A DNA stretch of 64,000 bases, taken from the NCBI GenBank assembly GCA_964433315.1, contig CAYSQO010000004.1, positions 1-64,000 of the forward strand, given 5' to 3'. The position numbers were made by a program, and so were the translations under genes. Below are positions 23,665-31,148 of the stretch, in pieces. The stretch's first letter is position 1. The number at the start of each line of letters is the position of its first letter. Origin of the DNA: Aquariibacter sp964433315 (GTDB lineage: Bacteria; Pseudomonadota; Gammaproteobacteria; Burkholderiales; Burkholderiaceae_C). The notes beneath the pieces were generated by a model. That model saw nothing but the letters and a program-made list of their open reading frames with translations, had not been told where the DNA came from and made no database searches.

Positions 23665-25002
23665 ATGACTGCCCCTGTCGCGATCCGCCGCCTCGCCACC
23701 GCCGCCGCCGGCTTCGAGGCCGACTTCCAGCGCGTGCTGCACTGGTCGGCCGAGACCGATGCCGCCATCGAGGGCCGGGTGGCCGAGATCGTCGAGGCCG
23801 TGCGCACCCAGGGCGATGCTGCCGTGCTGGCCTATACCGCCCGCTTCGACGGCCTGAACGCCGACCGCGTCGCCGACCTGGAACTCAGCCGCGCCGAGCT
23901 GCAGGCCGCCTTCGAGGGCCTGCCTGCCGCGCAGCGCCAGGCCCTGGAGGCCGCCGCCGCCCGCGTGCGCAGCTACCACGCGCGCCAGCTGGAGGCCTGC
24001 GGCCGCAGCTGGAGCTACCGCGACGAGGACGGCAGCCTGCTGGGCCAGAAGGTCACGCCCCTGGACCGCGTCGGCATCTACGTGCCGGGCGGCAAGGCGG
24101 CCTACCCGAGCAGCGTGCTGATGAACGCCATCCCGGCCCAGGTGGCCGGCGTCGGCGAGATCGTCATGGTCGTGCCCACCCCGCGCGGCGAGAAGAACCC
24201 CCTGGTGCTGGCCGCCGCCTATGTGGCCGGCGTGCACCGCGCCTTCACCCTGGGCGGCGCGCAGGCCGTGGCGGCCCTGGCCTACGGCACCGCCAGCGTG
24301 CCGCGGGTCGACAAGATCACCGGCCCGGGCAATGCCTACGTGGCCAGCGCCAAGCGACGCGTCTTCGGCCAGGTCGGCATCGACATGATCGCCGGGCCCA
24401 GCGAGATCCTGGTGCTGGCCGATGGCAGCACGCCGGCCGAGTGGGTGGCGATCGACCTCTTCAGCCAGGCCGAGCATGACGAGCTGGCGCAGAGCATCCT
24501 GCTCTGCCCCGACGCGGCCTACCTCGACGCGGTGCAGGCTGCCATCGACCGCCTGCTGCCCACGATGCCGCGCCGCGAGGTGATCCGCGCCAGCCTGGAA
24601 GGCCGCGGCGCGCTCATCCAGACCCGCGACATGGACGAGGCCTGCGCCATCAGCAACCGCATCGCGCCGGAGCACCTGGAGGTGTCGAGTGCCGAGCCGC
24701 AGCGCTGGGAGCCGCGGCTCCGGCACGCCGGCGCCATCTTCCTGGGCGCCTACACCAGCGAGAGCCTGGGCGACTACTGCGCCGGCCCCAACCACGTGCT
24801 GCCCACCAGCGGCACGGCGCGCTTCTCCTCGCCCCTGGGCGTCTACGACTTCCAGAAGCGCAGCAGCCTGATCGAGGTCAGCGCCGCCGGCGCCGCCGTG
24901 CTGGGCCCGATCGCCGCCGAGCTGGCCTACGGCGAGGGCCTGCAGGCCCACGCCCGGGCCGCCGAGCTGCGCCTGCCCGAGGTGCCGCCGCAGCGCACTT
25001 GA
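23665..25002 (+). CDS. hisD: Histidinol dehydrogenase
   Basis: Two-step NAD-dependent oxidation of histidinol to histidine. 445 residues, full length. Zinc and catalytic regions include VGIYVPGGKAAYPSSVLMNA, GPGNAYVASAKRRVFG, IDMIAGPSEILVLAD, the SQAEHDELAQS zinc site, NRIAPEHLEV (catalytic Glu-His) and the C-terminal GDYCAGPNHVLPTSGTARF. It begins 23 bp after hisG and is separated from hisC by a toxin-antitoxin pair. Confidence 0.97.
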   Translation: MTAPVAIRRLATAAAGFEADFQRVLHWSAETDAAIEGRVAEIVEAVRTQGDAAVLAYTARFDGLNADRVADLELSRAELQAAFEGLPAAQRQALEAAAARVRSYHARQLEACGRSWSYRDEDGSLLGQKVTPLDRVGIYVPGGKAAYPSSVLMNAIPAQVAGVGEIVMVVPTPRGEKNPLVLAAAYVAGVHRAFTLGGAQAVAALAYGTASVPRVDKITGPGNAYVASAKRRVFGQVGIDMIAGPSEILVLADGSTPAEWVAIDLFSQAEHDELAQSILLCPDAAYLDAVQAAIDRLLPTMPRREVIRASLEGRGALIQTRDMDEACAISNRIAPEHLEVSSAEPQRWEPRLRHAGAIFLGAYTSESLGDYCAGPNHVLPTSGTARFSSPLGVYDFQKRSSLIEVSAAGAAVLGPIAAELAYGEGLQAHARAAELRLPEVPPQRT

Positions 25003-25018
25003 CCGGCCGCGGCATGAA

Positions 25019-25049
25019 CACGAAAATCGTGCGACACGAACTTCGTGTC
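25019..25049 (+). promoter_or_regulatory. Double inverted-repeat operator upstream of the antitoxin gene
   Basis: Two adjacent palindromes share the half-site CACGAA: CACGA-3 nt-TCGTG (25019-25031) and GACACGAA-c-TTCGTGTC (25033-25049). They lie 45 bp before the antitoxin start. Ribbon-helix-helix antitoxins normally repress their own operon at such sites, so this is the likely autoregulatory operator. A hairpin that stops read-through from hisD is the alternative, but no T-run follows. Confidence 0.6.
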
Positions 25050-25093
25050 CTGTGCCCTGTGTTCTGTCGAGGGGTCTGGTCCGGGAGCCTGCG

Positions 25094-25333
25094 ATGAAGA
25101 ACGTCACCGTCACCATGGAAGAAAGCGTCGCCGAATGGGCCCGCCTGGAGGCTGCGCGGCGCAACACCAGCGTCTCCCGCCTGATCGGCGAGATGCTGGC
25201 CGAGAAAATGCGCCACGACGATGCCTACGAGCGCGCGATGCGCGAGGCGCTGGAGTTCCGCACCTGGGGTCGCTCCACCGGCCCCTACCTGACGGACGAC
25301 GAGATGTACGACCGCAGCCGGCCGCGCGACTGA
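25094..25333 (+). CDS. Ribbon-helix-helix antitoxin (VapB/CopG-like)
   Basis: 79 residues. The N-terminal strand-helix-helix KNVTVTMEESVAEWARLEAA and RRNTSVSRLIGEML fit the CopG/RHH DNA-binding fold. The acidic/basic C-terminal part (RTWGRSTGPYLTDDEMYDR) would wrap the toxin. The ATG at 25094 follows a CGGGAG ribosome site; a longer frame from 25052 is possible but lacks support. It ends 4 bp before the PIN-domain toxin gene. It should neutralise the toxin and repress the pair at the palindromes upstream. Confidence 0.75.
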   Translation: MKNVTVTMEESVAEWARLEAARRNTSVSRLIGEMLAEKMRHDDAYERAMREALEFRTWGRSTGPYLTDDEMYDRSRPRD

Positions 25334-25337
25334 CGCC

Positions 25338-25775
25338 GTGAACACCGTCTTCGTCGACACCAACGTGCTGCTCTATGCGGTCGATGAGGCCGATCCGGGC
25401 AAGCAAGCGCGTGCCCGCGATTGGTTGGCTGTTTGCTGGCGCGACCGCTGCGGCCGGCTCAGCACCCAGGTCCTCAACGAGTTCTATGCCAACGCCCGCC
25501 GCCGTTTCGGCGGGGCGCTGACCCCGGGCGAGGCCCGCGCCGAGGTGCGCCGCTACCAGCAGTGGCGGCCCTGGCAGATCGACATCGCCACCCAGGAGAC
25601 AGCCTGGGCGGTCGAAAGCCGCTACGGCCTGAACTACTGGGACGCGCTGATGGTGGCGGCTGCCCAGCACATGGGCTGTACCCGCCTGCTGACCGAGGAC
25701 CTTCAGCACGACCAGGTGCTGGACGGCCTGCGGGTCGTGAACCCCTTTCGCGCAAGCCCCGAGGCGCTGGCTTGA
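25338..25775 (+). CDS. PIN-domain ribonuclease toxin (VapC-like)
   Basis: 145 residues. The four acidic residues of the PIN active site are in place: D7 (VFVDTNVLLYA), E48 (VLNEFYANA), D102 (NYWDALMVAAA) and D121 (LLTEDLQHDQ). The family cleaves RNA, often initiator tRNA or rRNA, using Mg2+ or Mn2+. It starts with GTG at 25338, directly behind the antitoxin. The pair is inserted between hisD and hisC, whose reading direction it shares, so it may be transcribed both from its own promoter and as part of the his operon. Confidence 0.85.
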   Translation: MNTVFVDTNVLLYAVDEADPGKQARARDWLAVCWRDRCGRLSTQVLNEFYANARRRFGGALTPGEARAEVRRYQQWRPWQIDIATQETAWAVESRYGLNYWDALMVAAAQHMGCTRLLTEDLQHDQVLDGLRVVNPFRASPEALA

Positions 25776-25814
25776 TCCTCTGGCCTTGAAGCCGCGCCCC
25801 TTGAAAGCCCCCCC

Positions 25815-26900
25815 ATGAGCCGCTACTGGAGCGAGGTCGTTCACCGCCTGACCCCCTACGTGCCGGGCGAACAGCCCCGCATCGAGGGCCTGGTCAAGCT
25901 CAACACCAACGAGTGCCCCTACGGCCCCAGCGAGGCCGTGCAGGCGGCCATGGCCGCGCAGGCGGGCGAGGCCCTGCGCCTCTACCCGGACCCGCAGTCC
26001 GGCGCGCTGCGCGAGGCCATCGCCGCGCACCACGGCCTCCAGCCCGCCCAGGTCTTCGTCGGCAACGGCTCGGACGAGGTGCTGGCCCATGCCTTCCTCG
26101 CCCTGCTCAAGCACGAGGCGCCGCTGCTGCACCCGGACATCTCCTACAGCTTCTACCCGGTCTACGCCCGGCTCTACGGCATCGCCACCCGCGAGCTGCC
26201 GCTGGCCGAGGACTTCGGCCTCCGCGTCGACGACTATCTCGCCGCCGCGCGCGATGCCCAGGGCGCCGGCGCCATCATCTTCCCCAACCCGAACGCGCCG
26301 ACCGGCATGGCCCTGCCGCGGGCCGAGATCCGCCGCCTGCTGGACGGCGTGCCGGACGCGCCGGTGGTGATCGACGAGGCCTATGTCGATTTCGGCGGCG
26401 AGTCGGCCGCGACGCTGATCGACGCGTACCCGCAGCTGCTGGTGACCCGCACGCTGTCCAAGTCGCGCGCCCTGGCCGGCCTGCGGGTGGGCTATGCGCT
26501 GGGCGATGCGGCCCTGATCGAGGCGCTGATCCGGGTCAAGGACAGCTTCAACTCCTACCCGCTGGACCGCGTGGCCCAGGCGGGCGCGATCGCCTCGATG
26601 CAGGACGAGACCTGGTTCGCCGCCACCTGCGCGCGCATCGTCGCCACCCGCGCGCGGCTGACGGCGGCGCTGCAGGCCCGCGGCTTCCAGGTGCTGCCCT
26701 CGGCCGCCAACTTCGTCTTTGCCCGCCACCCCGGCCATGCCGGCGCGGCCCTGGCCGCTGCGCTGCGCGAGCACAAGGTGCTGGTGCGCCAGTTCCCGCG
26801 GCCGGCGCGCATTGCCGACTTCCTGCGCATCAGCATCGGCACCGAGGCGCAGACCGACCTCCTGCTGGCCGCGCTCGACCGCGTGCTGGCGGCCGCCTGA
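25815..26900 (+). CDS. hisC: Histidinol-phosphate aminotransferase
   Basis: PLP-dependent aminotransferase converting imidazole-acetol phosphate and glutamate to histidinol phosphate. 361 residues. Start YWSEVVHRLTPYVPGEQPR, substrate loop LNTNECPYGPS, VGNGSDEVLAHAF, NPNAPTGMALP, VIDEAYVDFGG and the PLP-binding Lys in RTLSKSRALAGLRVGYA. The ATG lies 39 bp after the toxin gene. Confidence 0.96.
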   Translation: MSRYWSEVVHRLTPYVPGEQPRIEGLVKLNTNECPYGPSEAVQAAMAAQAGEALRLYPDPQSGALREAIAAHHGLQPAQVFVGNGSDEVLAHAFLALLKHEAPLLHPDISYSFYPVYARLYGIATRELPLAEDFGLRVDDYLAAARDAQGAGAIIFPNPNAPTGMALPRAEIRRLLDGVPDAPVVIDEAYVDFGGESAATLIDAYPQLLVTRTLSKSRALAGLRVGYALGDAALIEALIRVKDSFNSYPLDRVAQAGAIASMQDETWFAATCARIVATRARLTAALQARGFQVLPSAANFVFARHPGHAGAALAAALREHKVLVRQFPRPARIADFLRISIGTEAQTDLLLAALDRVLAAA

Positions 26901-26951
26901 GTCCCGCCGCCGCCCTTTGCCGTCCGTCCCCGTTTCCGCGAGACCTCCGCC

Positions 26952-27551
26952 ATGAGCAGCTCCCCCCGCACCGCCTCCGTCCAGCGCGACACGAAGGAGA
27001 CGCAGATCCACGTGGCCGTCAACCTCGACGGCACGGGCGAGGCCCAGCTCGCCACGGGCATCGGCTTCTTCGACCACATGCTCGACCAGATCGCCCGCCA
27101 CGGCCTGATCGACCTGAAGGTCGATGCCAAGGGCGACCTGCACATCGACGGCCACCACACCGTGGAAGACGTCGGCATCACCCTGGGCCAGGCCTTCGCC
27201 CAGGCGGTGGGCGACAAGCGCGGCATCCGCCGCTACGGCCACGCCTACGTGCCGCTGGACGAGGCGCTGTCGCGCGTGACCATCGACTTCTCCGGCCGCC
27301 CCGGCCTGCACATGGAGGTGAGCTTCACCGCCGGCAGCATCGGCGGCCTGGACACCCAGCTGGTCTTCGAGTTCTTCCAGGGCTTCGTCAACCATGCCGG
27401 CGCGACCCTGCACATCGACAACCTCAAGGGCCACAACGCGCACCACCAGTGCGAGACGATCTTCAAGGCCTTCGCGCGCGCCCTGCGCTTCGCGCTGGAG
27501 ATCGACCCCCGCGCCGCCGGCGTGATCCCCTCGACCAAGGGCAGCCTGTGA
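26952..27551 (+). CDS. hisB: Imidazoleglycerol-phosphate dehydratase
   Basis: Monofunctional HisB (199 residues, no phosphatase domain as in enterics) dehydrating imidazole glycerol phosphate with Mn2+. His/Glu metal motifs: GIGFFDHMLDQIARHG, DGHHTVEDVGI, and the second set FEFFQGFVNHAGATLH and GHNAHHQCETIFKAFARAL. Its stop TGA overlaps the start of hisH by one base (TGATG). Confidence 0.97.
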   Translation: MSSSPRTASVQRDTKETQIHVAVNLDGTGEAQLATGIGFFDHMLDQIARHGLIDLKVDAKGDLHIDGHHTVEDVGITLGQAFAQAVGDKRGIRRYGHAYVPLDEALSRVTIDFSGRPGLHMEVSFTAGSIGGLDTQLVFEFFQGFVNHAGATLHIDNLKGHNAHHQCETIFKAFARALRFALEIDPRAAGVIPSTKGSL

Positions 27552-28228
27552 TGGGCCGCGTCGCCGTCATCGACTACGGCATGGGCAATCTGCGCTCGGT
27601 GTCGCAGGCCGTGCGCCACGCGGCGCAGACCCTGGACGGGGTCGTGCCCGAGGTGCTAGTCACCGCCGATCCGGCCGTGGTCCGCGCCGCCGAGCGCGTC
27701 GTGCTGCCCGGCCAGGGCGCCATGCGCGACTGCATGCGCGAGCTGCGCGAGGCCCACGGCGGCGAGCTGCTGGCCGCCGTGCTCGAGGCCGCTGCCAGCA
27801 AGCCGCTGATGGGCGTGTGCGTCGGCATGCAGATGCTGCTCGACCACTCCGAGGAGCAGGACACCCCCGGGCTGGGCCTGATTCCCGGCCGCGTCCGGCG
27901 CTTCCGGCTCGACGCGGCCCTACAGCCCGACGGCAGTCGCTACAAGGTGCCGCAGATGGGCTGGAACCGCGTGCGCCAGCACGGCTTCGGCGGGGCTGCG
28001 CCGCACCCGGTCTGGGCCGGCGTGCCCGACGAGGCCTGGTTCTACTTCGTCCACAGCTACCACGCCGCGCCCGAGCAGGACGCGCACACCGCCGGCAGCA
28101 CCGAATACGGCGCGCGGTTTACCAGCGCGGTGGCCCGGGATAACATTTTTGCGACCCAGTTCCACCCGGAGAAGAGCGCGGCCCACGGGCTCGCCCTGTA
28201 CCGCAACTTCCTGAGCTGGCGTCCCTGA
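27551..28228 (+). CDS. hisH: Imidazole glycerol phosphate synthase subunit HisH
   Basis: Class I glutaminase subunit that feeds ammonia to HisF. 225 residues. Catalytic triad: Cys in MGVCVGMQMLL, His and Glu in ATQFHPEKSAAHG. N-terminal VAVIDYGMGNLRSV and PGQGAMRDCM are standard. Its partner HisF is not encoded in this window, which is unusual because hisF normally follows hisA. Confidence 0.97.
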   Translation: MGRVAVIDYGMGNLRSVSQAVRHAAQTLDGVVPEVLVTADPAVVRAAERVVLPGQGAMRDCMRELREAHGGELLAAVLEAAASKPLMGVCVGMQMLLDHSEEQDTPGLGLIPGRVRRFRLDAALQPDGSRYKVPQMGWNRVRQHGFGGAAPHPVWAGVPDEAWFYFVHSYHAAPEQDAHTAGSTEYGARFTSAVARDNIFATQFHPEKSAAHGLALYRNFLSWRP

Positions 28229-28277
28229 GGCCTGCCCCCGCGGTCCGCCCCCCTCGATCCCTTCCTTCGAACCGGCC

Positions 28278-29030
28278 ATGCTCCTGATCCCTGCCATCGA
28301 CCTCAAGGACGGCCGATGCGTCCGCCTGCAACAGGGCGACATGAACGTCTCCACCACCTTCGGCGAGGACCCGGCCGCGATGGCGCGCCGCTGGGTTGAC
28401 GCCGGCGCGCGGCGCCTGCACCTGGTCGACCTCAACGGCGCCTTCGCCGGCAAGCCGGTCAACGAGCCGGCGATCAAGGCCATCCTCAAGGAAGTCGGCG
28501 AGGAGATCCCGGTGCAGCTCGGTGGCGGCATCCGCGACCTCGACACCATCGAGCGCTACCTCGACGGCGGCCTGAGCTACATCATCATCGGCACCGCCGC
28601 GGTCAAGAACCCCGGCTTCCTGCGTGATGCCTGCACGGCCTTCGGCGGCCACATCATCGTCGGCCTGGACGCCAAGGACGGCAAGGTCGCCACCGACGGC
28701 TGGAGCAAGCTGACCGGCCACGAGGTCGTCGACCTGGCCAAGAAGTTCGAGGACTACGGCGTCGAGGCCGTGATCTACACCGACATCGGCCGCGACGGCA
28801 TGCTGACCGGCATCAACATCGACGCCACCGTCAAGCTGGCCCAGGCCCTGACCATCCCGGTCATCGCCTCCGGCGGCCTGTCCGACCTGGCCGACATCGA
28901 GGCGCTCTGCGCCGTCGAATCCGAAGGCGTGCAGGGCGTGATCTGCGGCCGCGCCATCTACACCGGCGCGCTCGACCTGGCCGCCGCCCAGCAGCGCGCC
29001 GACGCCCTCAACGGCGTGTCGCAGGGCTGA
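28278..29030 (+). CDS. hisA: Phosphoribosylformimino-5-aminoimidazole carboxamide ribotide isomerase
   Basis: Amadori-type isomerase of histidine synthesis with a TIM-barrel fold. 250 residues. Catalytic Asp in LLIPAIDLKDGRCVRLQQG, phosphate loops VQLGGGIRDLDTIERYL and VIASGGLSDLADIEAL, and second catalytic Asp in YTDIGRDGMLTG. It is the last his gene here. The stop codon is immediately followed by the 79-bp tandem repeat. Confidence 0.97.
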   Translation: MLLIPAIDLKDGRCVRLQQGDMNVSTTFGEDPAAMARRWVDAGARRLHLVDLNGAFAGKPVNEPAIKAILKEVGEEIPVQLGGGIRDLDTIERYLDGGLSYIIIGTAAVKNPGFLRDACTAFGGHIIVGLDAKDGKVATDGWSKLTGHEVVDLAKKFEDYGVEAVIYTDIGRDGMLTGINIDATVKLAQALTIPVIASGGLSDLADIEALCAVESEGVQGVICGRAIYTGALDLAAAQQRADALNGVSQG

Positions 29031-29321
29031 GCCCCGCGGCTCCAAGGGGGCCAATGCCCCCTTGGACGGGGCGAAGGGGCCGAGCACTGCGAGGCCCTGG
29101 GCGGCAGCAGCCCCGCGGCTCCAAGGGGGCCAGTGCCCCCTTGGACGGGGCGAAGGGGCCGAGCACTGCGAGGCCCTGGGCGGCAGCAGCCCCGCGGCTC
29201 CAAGGGGGCCAGTGCCCCCTTGGACGGGGCGAAGGGGCCGAGCACTGCGAGGCCCTGGGCGGCAGCAGCCCCGCGGCTCCAAGGGGGCCAATGTCCCCTT
29301 GGACGGGGTGAAGGGGCCGAG
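29031..29321 (+). repeat. 79-bp tandem repeat, 3 full copies plus a partial fourth
   Basis: Units begin at 29031, 29110, 29189 and 29268 (GCCCCGCGGCTCCAAGGGGG). Copies 1-3 are 79 bp and almost identical, differing mainly in the hairpin loop base (CAATG or CAGTG). The fourth copy breaks off after about 54 bp with a few substitutions. Every unit holds a 10-bp stem CCAAGGGGGC/GCCCCCTTGG with a 4-nt loop. 79 is not a multiple of three and no start or ribosome site is associated, so it is not coding. It fills the gap between hisA and lpxC; the remaining bases 29322-29435 show no other recognisable element. Confidence 0.95.
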
Positions 29322-29435
29322 CCCGGCCGTGCCGGCTGCCGCCGGCGCCGCGATGCAGGCGCCCGATCGCCGCGATCAAGACGGCCATGCGGCCCGCAAG
29401 CTCCCCGCAACACCTGGCTTCCTACAATCGCGGCC

Positions 29436-30374
29436 ATGTTGGCCCAACGCAGTCTCAAGACCCTCACCCGCGCCGTCGGCGTCGGCCTGCACAGCGGACA
29501 GCGGGTCGAGCTGACGCTGCGGCCCGCGCCGGTGGACACCGGCATCGTCTTCCGGCGGGTCGATCTGCCGGTGCCGGTGGAGATCCCGGTCACGGCCACC
29601 TCGGTCTGCGACACGCGGCTGGCCTCCACCCTGTCGCCCGGCGGCGATCCGGGCGCGCCCAAGGTCAACACCGTCGAGCACCTGATGAGCGCCTGCTGCG
29701 GCCTGGGCATCGACAACCTGATCATCGACATCACCGCCGAGGAAGTGCCCATCCTCGACGGCTCCTCGGCCAGCTTCGTCTACCTGCTGCAGAGCGCCGG
29801 GGTGCAGAGCCAGGCCGCGGCCAAGCGCTTCCTGCGCGTGAGGAAGCCGGTCGAGGTGCGCGAGGGCCAGGGCGCCGGCCTGAAGTGGGCGCGGCTGGAG
29901 CCGCACCACGGCTACAAGCTGGCCTTCGAGATCGACTTCGACCACCCGGCGGTGGACGCCACCGGCCAGCGCGTCGAGTTCGACTTCGCCCGCGGCGACT
30001 ACGGCCGCGACATCGCTCGCGCCCGCACCTTCGGCTTCACCAAGGACGTGGACATGATGCGGGCTCGCGGCCTGAGCCTGGGCGGCAGCATGGACAACGC
30101 CATCGTGGTGGCCGACCGCCGCGTGCTGAACGCCGACGGCCTGCGCTACGACGACGAGTTCGTGAAGCACAAGATCCTCGACGCGATCGGCGACCTCTAC
30201 ATCGCCGGCAAGCCGCTGCTGGCCGCCTACAGCGCCTACAAGAGCGGCCATGCCCTGAACAACAAGCTGCTGCGCGCGCTGCTGGACGATCCCGAGGCCT
30301 GGGAGATTGCGGCCTTCGAGCGCGAGGCCGATGCGCCGCGCGGCTTCGCGCCGGCCGTCGGCTTCGGCCGCTGA
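29436..30374 (+). CDS. lpxC: UDP-3-O-acyl-N-acetylglucosamine deacetylase
   Basis: Zinc deacetylase, committed step of lipid A synthesis. 312 residues. Start MLAQRSLKTLTRAVGVGLHSG is the family start. Zinc ligands are H82 (NTVEHLMSACCG), H245 and D249 (VKHKILDAIGD); the catalytic base Glu is E81. FTKDVDMMRARGLSLGGSMD and the general-acid His in SGHALNNKLL are also present. lpxC usually ends the ftsQAZ division cluster; here it follows hisA and a repeat array. Confidence 0.97.
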   Translation: MLAQRSLKTLTRAVGVGLHSGQRVELTLRPAPVDTGIVFRRVDLPVPVEIPVTATSVCDTRLASTLSPGGDPGAPKVNTVEHLMSACCGLGIDNLIIDITAEEVPILDGSSASFVYLLQSAGVQSQAAAKRFLRVRKPVEVREGQGAGLKWARLEPHHGYKLAFEIDFDHPAVDATGQRVEFDFARGDYGRDIARARTFGFTKDVDMMRARGLSLGGSMDNAIVVADRRVLNADGLRYDDEFVKHKILDAIGDLYIAGKPLLAAYSAYKSGHALNNKLLRALLDDPEAWEIAAFEREADAPRGFAPAVGFGR

Positions 30375-30390
30375 GCGCGGAGGCGCCGCC

Positions 30391-30576
30391 ATGCTGATCG
30401 CCCGCCTGGTCGTCGGCCTGCTGCTGCTGGCGTCCATCCTCTGCTTCGCGATGGCCATCGGCACCGGGCAGGCGGTCTGGCGCCGCCGCGGGCTCGTCAT
30501 CCTGAAGTGGACGCTGCTGGCCGGGCTGGGCTTCTTCGGCGTGCTCTTCCTGGAGCGGCTGGTGGTGATGCTCTGA
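30391..30576 (+). CDS. Small membrane protein, unknown function
   Basis: 61 residues with two predicted transmembrane segments (about 4-26, RLVVGLLLLASILCFAMAIG, and 38-56, LLAGLGFFGVLFLERLVVM) joined by a basic turn WRRRG, so both ends probably face the same side. It lies 16 bp after lpxC, with GGAGGCG before the ATG as ribosome site, and 10 bp before the converging ruvC. I do not recognise the family. The high GC3 content and spacing support it being real. Confidence 0.65.
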   Translation: MLIARLVVGLLLLASILCFAMAIGTGQAVWRRRGLVILKWTLLAGLGFFGVLFLERLVVML

Positions 30577-30586
30577 GCCCTCGGGC

Positions 30587-31144
30587 TCAGTAGCTGCGCC
30601 CGCCGCGGTACTGGCTGTGCGCGCGCCGCTGCAGCGGCGTGACGGCCGCGATGGCTGCCTGAGAGCCCCCCACGTGCACGTGGGCGATGGCCAGGCCCAG
30701 TGCGTCGGCCGCATCCGGCCCCGGCAGGCCCGGCAGCTTCAGCAGGTGCATGACCATGTGCTGCACCTGCTCCTTGCGCGCCTGGCCGGCGCCGACCACG
30801 GCCTTCTTCAGCTGGGCCGAGGTGTATTCCGACACCGCGAGCCCGCGGCTGACCAGGGCCGCCAGCGCCGCGCCGCGCGCCTGGCCGAGCAGCAGGGTGC
30901 TCTGCGGGTTCACGTTGACGAAGACGATCTCCAGCGCGGCCTGTTGCGGTTCGTAGCGCGCGACGATCTCGCTGACGCCGTCGAAGATCAGCTTGATGCG
31001 CCCCGGCAGGTCGCCGTTGGGCAGGCTGTCGGTGCGGATGGTGCCGCTGGCCAGGTAGCGCAGCTGCGCGCCCTCGGCCTCGATCACGCCGAAGCCGGTG
31101 GTGCGCAGGCCGGGGTCGATGCCGAGGACGCGGGTGGCGGGCAT
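30587..31144 (-). CDS. ruvC: Crossover junction endodeoxyribonuclease RuvC
   Basis: Cuts Holliday junctions as a dimer with Mg2+. 185 residues. The four acidic catalytic residues are D10 (LGIDPGLRTTGFG), E72 (ALEIVFV), D144 and D147 (GPDAADALGLAIAH). The usual K-rich loop SAQLKKAVVGAGQARKEQV is present. ruvA and ruvB are not adjacent, so RuvC is separate here. It starts 4 bp after the stop of the CdsA-like gene on the same strand. Confidence 0.97.
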   Translation of the reverse strand: MPATRVLGIDPGLRTTGFGVIEAEGAQLRYLASGTIRTDSLPNGDLPGRIKLIFDGVSEIVARYEPQQAALEIVFVNVNPQSTLLLGQARGAALAALVSRGLAVSEYTSAQLKKAVVGAGQARKEQVQHMVMHLLKLPGLPGPDAADALGLAIAHVHVGGSQAAIAAVTPLQRRAHSQYRGGRSY

Positions 31145-31148
31145 GGGC

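Noticed and set aside
25033..25049. Rho-independent terminator of hisD
   Set aside because: The palindrome has a one-base centre and no following T-run; an operator is a better fit.
29031..29321. CRISPR array
   Set aside because: Units are contiguous 79-bp repeats with no spacers, and no cas genes are present.
29133..29435. A repeat-encoded N-terminal extension of LpxC
   Set aside because: The 79-bp unit shifts frame each copy and the family start is at 29436.
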